Source: Pseudoalteromonas rubra
GTDB taxonomy: Bacteria > Pseudomonadota > Gammaproteobacteria > Enterobacterales > Alteromonadaceae
DNA length: 64,000 nucleotides
Direction of reading: 5' to 3'
NCBI RefSeq assembly: GCF_005886805.2
Contig: NZ_CP045429.1
Span: forward strand, 1,644,501-1,708,500
The notes under the pieces are model-generated. The model made no database searches. It saw only the letters and a list, made by a program, of their open reading frames with translations, and was not told where the DNA came from. The position numbers and the translations under genes were made by a program. Below, in pieces: positions 25,636-33,112 of the stretch (within the stretch, counting starts at the first letter, position 1; each line of letters opens with the position of its first letter).

Positions 25636-25989
25636 ATGTCATATGTAGATTGTTTTGTCGCAGCAGTACCGAATGACAATAAAGAAAAATACATTGCGCA
25701 CGCAGAAGTATCCGCATTGGTGTTTAAAGAACATGGTGCGTTAGAAGTGGTAGAAAATTGGGGTGATGATGTGCCGCAAGGAGAAGTGACTTCTCTGCCT
25801 CTGGCGGTCAAAGCTCAGGACAATGAAACTGTGGTCTTTTCGTGGGTGGTGTGGCCGTCTAAAGAGGTGCGTGACACAGGCTGGGGTGCCATTATGGAAG
25901 ACCCAAGAATGTCTGCGGAAAATAACCCTATGCCATTTGATGGCAAGCGCCTAATCTACGGTGGGTTTAATACGATACTTACCGCATAG
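25636..25989 (+). CDS. DUF1428 family protein
   Basis: A 117-residue protein of the DUF1428 (YbaA-like) family, a dimeric alpha/beta-barrel fold of unknown function. The signature is clear: SYVDCFVAAVP at the start, VFKEHGALEVVENWGDDVP in the middle, FSWVVWPSKEVRD and the terminal PFDGKRLIYGGF. AGGAAG precedes the ATG. Full length and single-gene unit. No catalytic role is known. Confidence 0.9.
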   Translation: MSYVDCFVAAVPNDNKEKYIAHAEVSALVFKEHGALEVVENWGDDVPQGEVTSLPLAVKAQDNETVVFSWVVWPSKEVRDTGWGAIMEDPRMSAENNPMPFDGKRLIYGGFNTILTA

Positions 25990-26135
25990 TTGTCAGGCAA
26001 AAAGAGCATGCAAAGCACTTACACTGTGAAACCTCACCACTCACTAAGCTAACAGGCTGTTTCGCAGTGTAATCTTGAGTTTTGTGGTATCGTCTGAGCT
26101 TAATTTTGTGATTGGTTGCAGGGAAACATAAACGT

Positions 26136-26552
26136 ATGAAAAATGAATATCATGGCTCGTGTTTATGCGGACAAGTTACCTTCTCCGTCTCCGGTTTCAG
26201 CACCAAAGTGGCTAATTGCCACTGCACTATGTGTCGTAAATTTCATGGTGCTGCTTTTGGCACTTTGGTGTCCGTGACTGATTTAAACTGGTTGTCGGGT
26301 AAAGAGTGCTTAAAAGAGTTCACAGCCCCCAATGGTACCACGCGTACATTTTGTCATACCTGTGGGTCCAGCCTCGGTTTTCGAAGTAAAGGAGTGTTAC
26401 CAGAAGACATAGAAATCGCCATATCCACATTCGATACAGATATTCCAGTGAAAGTGGATGCGCAGATTTTTACCAGCAGCAAAGCAAATTGGTGTTCACT
26501 ACAGGCTGATATTCCAACCTTTAAAAACGCCCGAACGTCATCCCGTATGTAA
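26136..26552 (+). CDS. GFA family (CENP-V/GFA domain) zinc protein
   Basis: A 138-residue protein of the glutathione-dependent formaldehyde-activating-enzyme-like family. Zinc-ligand cysteines are seen in CLCG (residues 9-12), CHCTMC (about 29-34) and CHTCGS (about 74-79), in the standard order. Members bind two zinc ions. Few have a proven reaction, and formaldehyde-glutathione chemistry is doubtful for most. ATG 26136 was chosen over the TTG at 26112. It is convergent with the phosphotransferase gene. Confidence 0.85.
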   Translation: MKNEYHGSCLCGQVTFSVSGFSTKVANCHCTMCRKFHGAAFGTLVSVTDLNWLSGKECLKEFTAPNGTTRTFCHTCGSSLGFRSKGVLPEDIEIAISTFDTDIPVKVDAQIFTSSKANWCSLQADIPTFKNARTSSRM

Positions 26553-26555
26553 AAC

Positions 26556-26579
26556 CGGCCATGTGATTTTAGCTGGCCG
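26556..26579. terminator. Possible bidirectional hairpin between convergent genes
   Basis: CGGCCA (26556-26561) pairs with TGGCCG (26574-26579) across a T-rich loop between two convergent genes. The stem is short and no clear T-run follows, so this is tentative. Confidence 0.35.
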
Positions 26580-27444
26580 CATTCAGAAGCACTGATGTGG
26601 TCTCTTCAAAGTGAGCCAGTTTATCGACCTTCAGCCCGTTGCTGGTGAGATATAAATAATCGTTGAACAGGCGCACTAAACTCCAACATATAACGCGTTT
26701 TTGTAACTGTATTTGTTCTGCCGGACACTGAGTGTAGAGCGCAATTGCACGGGCTTGCAGGGCAGGATTAACGATGGGACCCTGGCCATGCCAGTTGATC
26801 AGGGCTAAGTCAAAAGCCGGGTCGCCGAAATGTGCACGCTCCCAGTCAATCGGAACAAGCTGCTGCCCGGGTGTCGCAATCAGGTTGCCGGGGTGGAAGT
26901 CGCCATGGTTGAGTGTAAAAGTGCTAAGCGAATTAAAGAGGCTCTGTCGGTCCTGCAAAATCGTGCTGAGCTTGCCATAGATATTCGTCATTTTGGCACG
27001 TTGAGAGGTACGGCTACGGAAATATCGCCAGATGACCCTAAGCTGGTTAACCGGGCTTAGAGTGAGGCCGGTGGGGTGACTTACCTTGCCATGGTGTGTT
27101 GCTGTGATCTGATGGATATCTTTGAGCATAAGGATTACCTGCTCAATATTGAGTTGTGCCCAGCTCGTTGTGGTTGTCCCTTCGATATAAGGGCGAAGCA
27201 GCATCTGGCTGGCGTTATCTGAGTGTATTAGCCTGGATGGCAGCGCGAAACGTGTGTTAGCGAGCAGCAAATAGGTGTTTGCTTCGGTGGCAAGTCCACT
27301 TTGATGTCGGCCAAGGGAGTGTTTACATACCCATTGGCTGCCGTCGGCGCAGATCAGCAAGGAATTGTCGTGGGTCAGGCCACCCTGGAGTGGCCTTTGA
27401 CTTGTGATGCACTGTTTTAATGTGTCTGATGAGTCCAATTGCAT
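26569..27444 (-). CDS. APH/choline kinase-family phosphotransferase
   Basis: A 291-residue protein kinase-like small-molecule kinase. The key motifs are LNHGDFHPGNLI (catalytic Asp of the Brenner motif, about residue 180) and PIDWERAHFGDPAFDLA (metal-binding Asp). An N-terminal nucleotide lobe has Lys in WVCKHS. This fold covers aminoglycoside, choline, thiamine (ThiK) and fructosamine kinases. The substrate cannot be told from sequence, though size and motif spacing resemble the ThiK/choline kinase group. It is encoded as the last gene of a minus-strand run, 15 bases after the AhpD-like gene. Confidence 0.78.
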   Translation of the reverse strand: MQLDSSDTLKQCITSQRPLQGGLTHDNSLLICADGSQWVCKHSLGRHQSGLATEANTYLLLANTRFALPSRLIHSDNASQMLLRPYIEGTTTTSWAQLNIEQVILMLKDIHQITATHHGKVSHPTGLTLSPVNQLRVIWRYFRSRTSQRAKMTNIYGKLSTILQDRQSLFNSLSTFTLNHGDFHPGNLIATPGQQLVPIDWERAHFGDPAFDLALINWHGQGPIVNPALQARAIALYTQCPAEQIQLQKRVICWSLVRLFNDYLYLTSNGLKVDKLAHFEETTSVLLNAAS

Positions 27445-27459
27445 AGTTGATGCGGACGA

Positions 27460-28017
27460 TTAACGTGAATCCGGATGGGTCCACTGATAGGCTTGCATCG
27501 GTGGGTCCAGTTCGGTTTTGGCCAGTGCATTGGTAAAGTTGGAAATGAGTTTAGCGGCCAGGCCGGTTAGCACTTCCAGTGCTTGCTGTTTGCTGTATCC
27601 GGCACTCAAAAAGGCTGCCAGCGCGTCATCGCCAATATGCCCCTGTTTTGCCAGCAGCGCTTTTACAAAGTCCTGCAGTGCCTGAAGTTTACTGTCTGGC
27701 AGTGGGGTCCCTTCGCGCAGTGCGCTAATCAGATCGTCGGGCATGCCGGCAGATTTCATCATCCAGGTATGACCGGGAACACAATAGTGACAGTTATTTT
27801 CATAGTTGGCGGTCATAAACACCACCTGCTGTTCAACGGCCGACAAACTGGTGTCTTGCATAAAAGCGTTAAAGGTATCGTTATAAGCTTTGTAGGTCAC
27901 GGCCGACTCTGCCAGCACTTTATGCAGGTTGGGCAGCATGCCAAAACTGGCCAGTGATTGCGCCATGAGGGGTTTAGAGTCTTGTGGTGCAGTGTCGGGC
28001 TCATAATAAGTAAACAT
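27460..28017 (-). CDS. AhpD-like carboxymuconolactone decarboxylase family protein
   Basis: A 185-residue helical protein of the CMD/AhpD superfamily. The redox motif is CHYCVPGH (NNCHYC, about residue 83), with the His two residues later as in AhpD peroxidase-reductase sites. AhpD proteins reduce a partner peroxiredoxin. Here a peroxiredoxin-like gene lies directly upstream in the same operon, 22 bases away, which supports a redox pair. ATG 28017 follows AGGAGCAC; the longer frame to 28101 overlaps the upstream gene and is rejected. Confidence 0.85.
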   Translation of the reverse strand: MFTYYEPDTAPQDSKPLMAQSLASFGMLPNLHKVLAESAVTYKAYNDTFNAFMQDTSLSAVEQQVVFMTANYENNCHYCVPGHTWMMKSAGMPDDLISALREGTPLPDSKLQALQDFVKALLAKQGHIGDDALAAFLSAGYSKQQALEVLTGLAAKLISNFTNALAKTELDPPMQAYQWTHPDSR

Positions 28018-28039
28018 GTGTGCTCCTGTTAAAAGGTGG

Positions 28040-28588
28040 TTAGTTATGCATACCGCGAATGGGGTAGTTGTTGTCTGGGTCCCGGATCCAGCCAAGACCA
28101 TTTACCAAAGAAGTCAGATCCGGGCGAACAAAGGGGTTGTTAGAAATATCTGTCACCTGAATGTTTCCGGCTTCATTGACCACAAAGAGCCCAGGCTCGG
28201 CAAAGGGATGATCGGTTTCCTGAGCTGATCGGGGATCAGAAATAAACAAGCCCAGGGTTTTCATGTCCGCAAGGTGCAGACCATACCCCAGCGCAAACGA
28301 TACGTTGAGCTGCTCGCTGTGGCTTTGCAGTTGTGCCAGGCTGTCTCCGGATACCGCAACTATGTCGACTTTGATATCAGCCAGCTGCTCCTTGAATTGT
28401 TCCAGTTTATTGAGGTAACGCGTGCATAACGGGCAGTGTCGACCCCGATAAATCAGTACCAGCTGCCACCTGCCAGCATTATTGGCCTGCGCCAGGTGAC
28501 GCGTACGCCCATCGGCCAGATTAACCTGGATGTCCGGAAATGGGCTGCCGGGGTGCAGTTTTTGAGTGTACTGGTTAGTGTGGCTCAT
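28040..28588 (-). CDS. Peroxiredoxin-like (AhpC/TSA family) protein
   Basis: A 182-residue thioredoxin-fold protein. The motif YRGRHCPLCTRYLNKL near residue 50 is the active site of the Prx-like/AhpC-TSA group, with a CxxC pair in place of the single peroxidatic Cys. It is preceded by DGRTRHLAQ and followed by VDIVAVSGDS, as usual in the family. It likely reduces peroxides, with the AhpD-like protein as partner. Second gene of a minus-strand operon after mdaB, 9 bases downstream of it. Confidence 0.85.
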   Translation of the reverse strand: MSHTNQYTQKLHPGSPFPDIQVNLADGRTRHLAQANNAGRWQLVLIYRGRHCPLCTRYLNKLEQFKEQLADIKVDIVAVSGDSLAQLQSHSEQLNVSFALGYGLHLADMKTLGLFISDPRSAQETDHPFAEPGLFVVNEAGNIQVTDISNNPFVRPDLTSLVNGLGWIRDPDNNYPIRGMHN

Positions 28589-28597
28589 GGTGCGTCC

Positions 28598-29179
28598 TTA
28601 AAAGTAGGTGTTTAAATGGGTGTCGAGGCGCGCAAGGTCGCCCTCTATGTCTGCATTTTTCATCACATCGAAGCAGCTAAACGTAGGTATAGACTGCATA
28701 GCAAAGAACTTAAAGTTCATATGGGCCGGGAGCAGCAAGTCGTCCACGCTTTTACCCTCAAAAAACTCATTCACGTCATTAAACGACTCCTTTGGTGCAT
28801 TAAAGGTGACGGAGAGCATGTAACGGGTGCCGCTAAGCGTTCCACCTCGTCCGTAATTGGCTTTAGGCTGGTCGGCTGAGCGTCCGTCGCCATTGCACAG
28901 CGCCCCCCCCATACCTGCGGTATACACCTCGTCCATATACTTTTTAAATGACCAGGGCAGACCCATCCAGTTAATTGGGGATTGCAGGATCACGACATCA
29001 GCCCAGCGGTGCAGATCTAGTTGGTGCTCAATGTCGAGTGGTTCAGCCATTGTTACCACTCGGGTTTCGTATCCCTTGGTAGTCAGGTGAGAGACCATAC
29101 TATTAACCAGCGTGGCATTGAGTTTCCCTTCAGAAAAGGGGTAGTACTGATGTGCGTTAATGATCAGGGCTTTGTTCAT
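28598..29179 (-). CDS. mdaB: MdaB-like NAD(P)H:quinone oxidoreductase
   Basis: A 193-residue flavodoxin-fold reductase. It matches E. coli MdaB throughout: LIINAHQYYPFSEGKLN phosphate loop region, WADVVILQSPINWMGLPWSFKKYMDEVYTAGMG, YGRGGTLSGTRYMLSVTFNAPKESF, and the C-terminal FSCFDVMK. MdaB reduces quinones by two electrons with bound FAD, avoiding radicals. First gene of a three-gene redox operon. The divergent HxlR regulator 108 bases away probably controls it. Confidence 0.88.
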   Translation of the reverse strand: MNKALIINAHQYYPFSEGKLNATLVNSMVSHLTTKGYETRVVTMAEPLDIEHQLDLHRWADVVILQSPINWMGLPWSFKKYMDEVYTAGMGGALCNGDGRSADQPKANYGRGGTLSGTRYMLSVTFNAPKESFNDVNEFFEGKSVDDLLLPAHMNFKFFAMQSIPTFSCFDVMKNADIEGDLARLDTHLNTYF

Positions 29180-29287
29180 GTTGATTCTCCGGTAGGCTTA
29201 ATTGCTATCGTGGTTTATAATAGTAACCTGTGACCTTTATTCAATTAGTTTACTTTTGGTAACCACCCTGATTTTGGAGTCCTGACT

Positions 29288-29647
29288 GTGGAAAGTGTTG
29301 TTAAAACAGATAGTAAGGGAAGAAAAAAAGTTTTAAATGCGTGTCTGGAGCCTTGTGCCATCGAAAAAGGCATGCGTCTCATTGGTGGAAAATGGACGGG
29401 ATCTATCATCTATCATCTTAAAGATGAGCCGGTGAGATTTAACGATCTGGCCAGAATGCTCGGTGGTGCCAGCAAAAAGATGATCGATCAGCGCCTCAAA
29501 GAGCTGGAATCCCAGGGCATGGTGCTACGTACGGTTGTTAATGAACGGCCAGTGGCAGTCACGTATGAGCTGACCGAGTTTGGCCGCTCAGCACTGCATA
29601 TTCTGGAGCAACTGCGAGTCTGGTCCGAATCTCACCAACTCGACTAA
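29288..29647 (+). CDS. HxlR-family transcriptional regulator
   Basis: A 119-residue winged-helix regulator: CAIEKGMRLIGGKWTGSIIYHL (helix 1-2), RFNDLARMLGGASKKMIDQRLKELE (recognition helix) and a wing ending VTYELTEFGRSAL. Two N-terminal cysteines (CLEPC, residues 19 and 23) recall YodB/QorR-type members that sense quinones or oxidants by thiol chemistry. It uses GTG with GGAG 11 bases ahead. It is divergent from mdaB, the usual arrangement for a quinone-responsive repressor. Confidence 0.87.
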   Translation: MESVVKTDSKGRKKVLNACLEPCAIEKGMRLIGGKWTGSIIYHLKDEPVRFNDLARMLGGASKKMIDQRLKELESQGMVLRTVVNERPVAVTYELTEFGRSALHILEQLRVWSESHQLD

Positions 29648-29985
29648 GAGAAAAGCATGAACTGGCGATGAGCAAGTCATCAGGGAGTGCATAAAAAAGC
29701 GACATGCCCGGATCCAGATCAATTTTTGTTTATTCAATGTAAATAAATATAGCTTAATTGTTTATTCCGGGTTAATCTTCTCTCGTTCACAGGAAATGAG
29801 CTGAATGTGCCTGAAATAGGGCATAGACGAGCGAAAGGAACCGGGAAAACGGTTGTACACTTTTTAGTAGTTAACTTTTAATTATCATTTCAAGTTACCC
29901 TCAACGTCACTGGCTCTTACCTGTCCTGTATATCAAGCGTACATGCTGCGCTCGATGATGTATCACTACATGAGAGAGACAAGTT
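29648..29985. other. hcn promoter region
   Basis: About 340 AT-rich bases upstream of hcnA. By analogy with Pseudomonas I looked for an ANR/FNR box (TTGAT-n4-ATCAA) and a lux-type box and saw neither clearly. GAGAGAG serves as the hcnA ribosome site. Confidence 0.4.
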
Positions 29986-30306
29986 ATGAAACCACTTAAG
30001 CGCACCCGAGACATTACGCCTCTGCCTTCGCGCAATTTTAAAATTACCGTCGATGATCAATCTGTTGAGGCCTGTGAAGGGGAAACCGTGTTGTCGGTTT
30101 TACTTGCCGCCAACTATGCCAAAGTGATGGAAAACGACCGCAATGTTGCATCAGGTGCCTACTGTGGCATGGGGGTATGCCATTGTTGCCAGGTTAAGAT
30201 CAATGCCAAACACAAGCAACGCGCCTGCCAGACCTTAGTTAAGCCACACATGTCAGTTGAAACCCTGACCAACCGCTTCAAAGAAGAGGGGATCAAGCAT
30301 GACTAG
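29986..30306 (+). CDS. hcnA: Hydrogen cyanide synthase subunit HcnA (2Fe-2S)
   Basis: A 106-residue ferredoxin-like subunit of the membrane-associated glycine dehydrogenase that makes HCN and CO2 from glycine. The 2Fe-2S ligands are Cys60, Cys65, Cys68 and Cys81 in GAYCGMGVCHCC...RACQT. An N-terminal RNFKITVDDQ strand matches HcnA and related amino-acid dehydrogenase small subunits. It overlaps hcnB by 8 bases, so translation is coupled. Identity as HcnA rather than another small ferredoxin subunit rests on the unmistakable HcnC encoded two genes later. Confidence 0.9.
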   Translation: MKPLKRTRDITPLPSRNFKITVDDQSVEACEGETVLSVLLAANYAKVMENDRNVASGAYCGMGVCHCCQVKINAKHKQRACQTLVKPHMSVETLTNRFKEEGIKHD

Positions 30307-31687
30307 CCAGACGCACGACAAAGTGGTGATCGTCGGTGGCGGTCCTGCGGGGACTGCTGCGGCAGCTGAATTAGCATGTCATGGCTTAAAGTCAGTGATC
30401 ATTGACGAAGCACCTAAGCTGGGTGGGGTGATATATCGCGGGCCGCTGCGCAAGACGGATTCATTGCCGCACCTGGATGACAACCTGAAGCGCGCCATGA
30501 CGGCATTGCAAACCCGCTATCAGGCGCACCGAGAATCCATTGAAGTCAAAACGCAGACCCGGGTGCTTGGCCCGGAAGGCAGTAATCAACTTTTACTTAG
30601 TGATGACTCGGGATTGAGTCGTCAACCATATGGGCATCTGATCCTGGCAACCGGTTGTCACGAGCGCAGCGTTCCGTTTCCTGGCTGGCAGTTACCCGGC
30701 GTTATGTTATTGGGCGGTGTGCAGCTACAGCTTAAAAGTGGTCTGGTCAGACCGGGGCAGCGCATGGCCTTGGTGGGCACCGGGCCTTTATTACCTCTGG
30801 TCGCCTGCCAGTTGCATAAAGCCGGTGTTGATGTAGTTGGCGTGTATGAAGCCAGCCCATTTGCCAAGCTGGCAAAAGAGGCCGTTGCTTTGCTTAATAA
30901 GCCCAAGTTAACGCTGTCGGGCATGAGCATGATGAGTTACCTCAAAAAACACAAAATCCCGTTCAAATATGGTTGGGGAATTGTCAGTGCGCAGGGCGAG
31001 GAACAGCTTAGCAGTATTCATGTTGCGCCATACGATAGCCAGTGGCGACCTCAACGTGACCTGGCTGAGCAGGTGGCAGTCGATGCCATTGGGGTGGGGT
31101 ACGGATTCGTGGCACGGACCCAGCTTGCTATGTTACTGGGCCTGGAACACACCTATAGTAAAGTCAGTGGTTATGTGCCTGCACTGGATGAGTGGCATCA
31201 AAGCCAGAATCACAGTGCTTTTGTAGTGGGCGACAGTAATGGCTTGCTGGGGGCTGATGCTGCCATTTGTGAAGGTCAATTGGCGGCATTACGTCTGGCC
31301 TGGCAGTGTGGAAAGATCACAGAATCTGAGCTGTTCTCACGGGCTACAAAAGTTAACAACAAGCTGGCGCGGATTAAAAAATTCCGTTTTGGCTTTGACC
31401 GGTTCTCGGATCGTCAACCCGGCTTATTGTCTCTGGCGCAGCCACAGACCGTGGTTTGCCGCTGTGAGCAAGTACGCAAAGAGCAGCTGGATGAGGCCAT
31501 TGCGCAAGGCGTTAAAGACATCACGAGCCTGAAGATGCGAACCCGCATTGGTATGGGTGACTGCCAGGGGAAAACCTGTAGTTCCTACGCGCTGGACTAC
31601 CTGCATCAGGCAGGTCTGACAGAGAATATTGGCGTGATCAAACCACGTTTTCCCCTTGATCCTATCCCCTTTACCTTAATGGAATGA
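30299..31687 (+). CDS. hcnB: Hydrogen cyanide synthase subunit HcnB
   Basis: A 462-residue FAD-linked oxidoreductase subunit. The dinucleotide-binding fold is at the N-terminus (VVIVGGGPAGTAAAAEL), with a second nucleotide motif at about 165 (ALVGTGPLLPLVA) and FVVGDSNGLLGADAAICEGQLAAL near 310. The C-terminal BFD-like 2Fe-2S region has CRCEQV and later GDCQGKTCS. It passes electrons from glycine oxidation in the HcnABC complex. It is joined to hcnA by an 8-base overlap and to hcnC by ATGA. Confidence 0.93.
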   Translation: MTSQTHDKVVIVGGGPAGTAAAAELACHGLKSVIIDEAPKLGGVIYRGPLRKTDSLPHLDDNLKRAMTALQTRYQAHRESIEVKTQTRVLGPEGSNQLLLSDDSGLSRQPYGHLILATGCHERSVPFPGWQLPGVMLLGGVQLQLKSGLVRPGQRMALVGTGPLLPLVACQLHKAGVDVVGVYEASPFAKLAKEAVALLNKPKLTLSGMSMMSYLKKHKIPFKYGWGIVSAQGEEQLSSIHVAPYDSQWRPQRDLAEQVAVDAIGVGYGFVARTQLAMLLGLEHTYSKVSGYVPALDEWHQSQNHSAFVVGDSNGLLGADAAICEGQLAALRLAWQCGKITESELFSRATKVNNKLARIKKFRFGFDRFSDRQPGLLSLAQPQTVVCRCEQVRKEQLDEAIAQGVKDITSLKMRTRIGMGDCQGKTCSSYALDYLHQAGLTENIGVIKPRFPLDPIPFTLME

Positions 31688-32919
31688 ACACAATGAAAAA
31701 ATATGATGTTGTCATCGCTGGTGGCGGTGCAGTGGGTGCGGCGTGCGCATACTTTTTGAGTCGCGATACAGATTTAAAAATCGCATTAATTGATTTAAAA
31801 AAACCTGGCAATGCGTCGCGCGCGTCAGCCGGCGGGTTGTGGGCCATTGGTGAGTCGGTTGGTCTTGGATGCGGGGTTATTTTCTTTAAAACTCTTTCTA
31901 AATTGCACAGTGAGGCACAAGGTAAGGAAGTGCCGGTCATGCGTCCGCACCAGTTGCCGGATTGCTTTTTTGAGTTTGCTTTGACGTCTAACAACATGTA
32001 TCCGGCATTGCATCAGGAGATGCTGGAGAAGCACGATGTTGATTTCAAATTTGAGCGCACTGGGCTGAAATTTATCATGTACAACGAAGAAGACAGGTTG
32101 TACGCCGAGCAGATCACTCAGGGGATCCCTCACCTGGCCGATCAGGTACGCTGGCTGGACGCCGAGCAACTCAAAAAAGAAGAGCCTTATGTGACCGACG
32201 ATGCCATCGGTGCCATTGATTTTATTTGTGATCACCAGGTAAATCCGTATCGGCTGGTCGACGCTTATCTGGAAGGCGCACGTCAAAATGGGGTGTCTTT
32301 GTATCTGAATACTGAAGTCACCTCGGTGATCCGCAACGGCAATGTTGTGGAAGGGGTGAAAACGAGCGATGAAGTTTTTTTCTGCGATACCCTGATCAAT
32401 GCCTCCGGTGCCTGGGCCAACGAGTTATATCAGCAAGCCACTGGTCGTACTATGCCGGTGTATCCGGTGAAAGGACAAATCGTGCTGTCGGAGCGCATGC
32501 CAAAGATCATGAACGGCTGTATCAGTACCAGTGACTGTTACATTGCACAAAAGGACAACGGCGAAATCCTGATCGGTTCATCGACAGAAGAAAAAGGCTT
32601 TGATACCACCAATAGCCTGGACAAAATTCAGGAGCTGTCGCAGGGGGCGATGAAGTGTTTGCCGATATTAAAAGAGTCGAGCATCAAGCGTTGCTGGGCT
32701 GGGTTACGTCCGGGGACACCGGATGAGTTGCCAATCCTTGGTCCGGTCGAAGGGGTAGAAGGTTACCTTAATGCTTGTGGCCATTTCCGTACCGGTATTC
32801 TGACATCGGCTATCACGGGTCAGCTGATGACTGAACTGATTATGGGTAAAACACCGTCATTGGATCTGACGCCGTTTAGTGTCGAGCGCTTTGAAGAGGC
32901 GGAGCAAAAGGCTGGTTAA
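31684..32919 (+). CDS. hcnC: Hydrogen cyanide synthase subunit HcnC
   Basis: A 411-residue D-amino-acid-oxidase-type flavoprotein, the catalytic glycine-oxidising subunit of HCN synthase. It keeps long stretches identical to Pseudomonas HcnC as I remember it: GNASRASAGGLWAIGESVG, GLGCGVIFF, FKFERTGLKF, YPVKGQIVLSERMPK, CYIAQKDNGEILIGS, WAGLRPGTPDELPILGPV and the C-terminal CGHFRTGILTSAITG. The N-terminal FAD fold is YDVVIAGGGAVGAACAY. It starts by ATGA overlap with hcnB; a second ATG lies 9 bases on. Cyanide would act as a toxin toward grazers or competitors. Confidence 0.95.
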   Translation: MNTMKKYDVVIAGGGAVGAACAYFLSRDTDLKIALIDLKKPGNASRASAGGLWAIGESVGLGCGVIFFKTLSKLHSEAQGKEVPVMRPHQLPDCFFEFALTSNNMYPALHQEMLEKHDVDFKFERTGLKFIMYNEEDRLYAEQITQGIPHLADQVRWLDAEQLKKEEPYVTDDAIGAIDFICDHQVNPYRLVDAYLEGARQNGVSLYLNTEVTSVIRNGNVVEGVKTSDEVFFCDTLINASGAWANELYQQATGRTMPVYPVKGQIVLSERMPKIMNGCISTSDCYIAQKDNGEILIGSSTEEKGFDTTNSLDKIQELSQGAMKCLPILKESSIKRCWAGLRPGTPDELPILGPVEGVEGYLNACGHFRTGILTSAITGQLMTELIMGKTPSLDLTPFSVERFEEAEQKAG

Positions 32920-33080
32920 AACCGATTAACAGGGAAGAGGAATTGGGTGCAAGGATGTACCTGAACTCACTCTATTTATTGCGATTTAATTAATAAAAAT
33001 AAAAGTAATAATCAGTATAAAAACTTCATTGATTACACCTTAACACCTGGCTGCATTCGTGGTACAGTCCCCGCGCATAG

Positions 33081-33097
33081 TTGTTATAATATATCAT
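33081..33097 (+). promoter_or_regulatory. Zur-like operator before TonB receptor
   Basis: TTGTTATAATATATCAT matches the gammaproteobacterial Zur core ATGTTATANTATAACAT at 14 of 16 defined positions. It sits 15 bases before the receptor start and contains a TATAAT -10-like hexamer, so bound Zur would block transcription. Confidence 0.6.
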
Positions 33098-33112
33098 AAT
33101 GAAGGACTGATA

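Noticed and set aside
29648..29985. Possible ANR/FNR or lux box for hcnABC
   Set aside because: No sequence close to TTGAT-n4-ATCAA or to a lux palindrome was seen; the regulation known in Pseudomonas should not be assumed.
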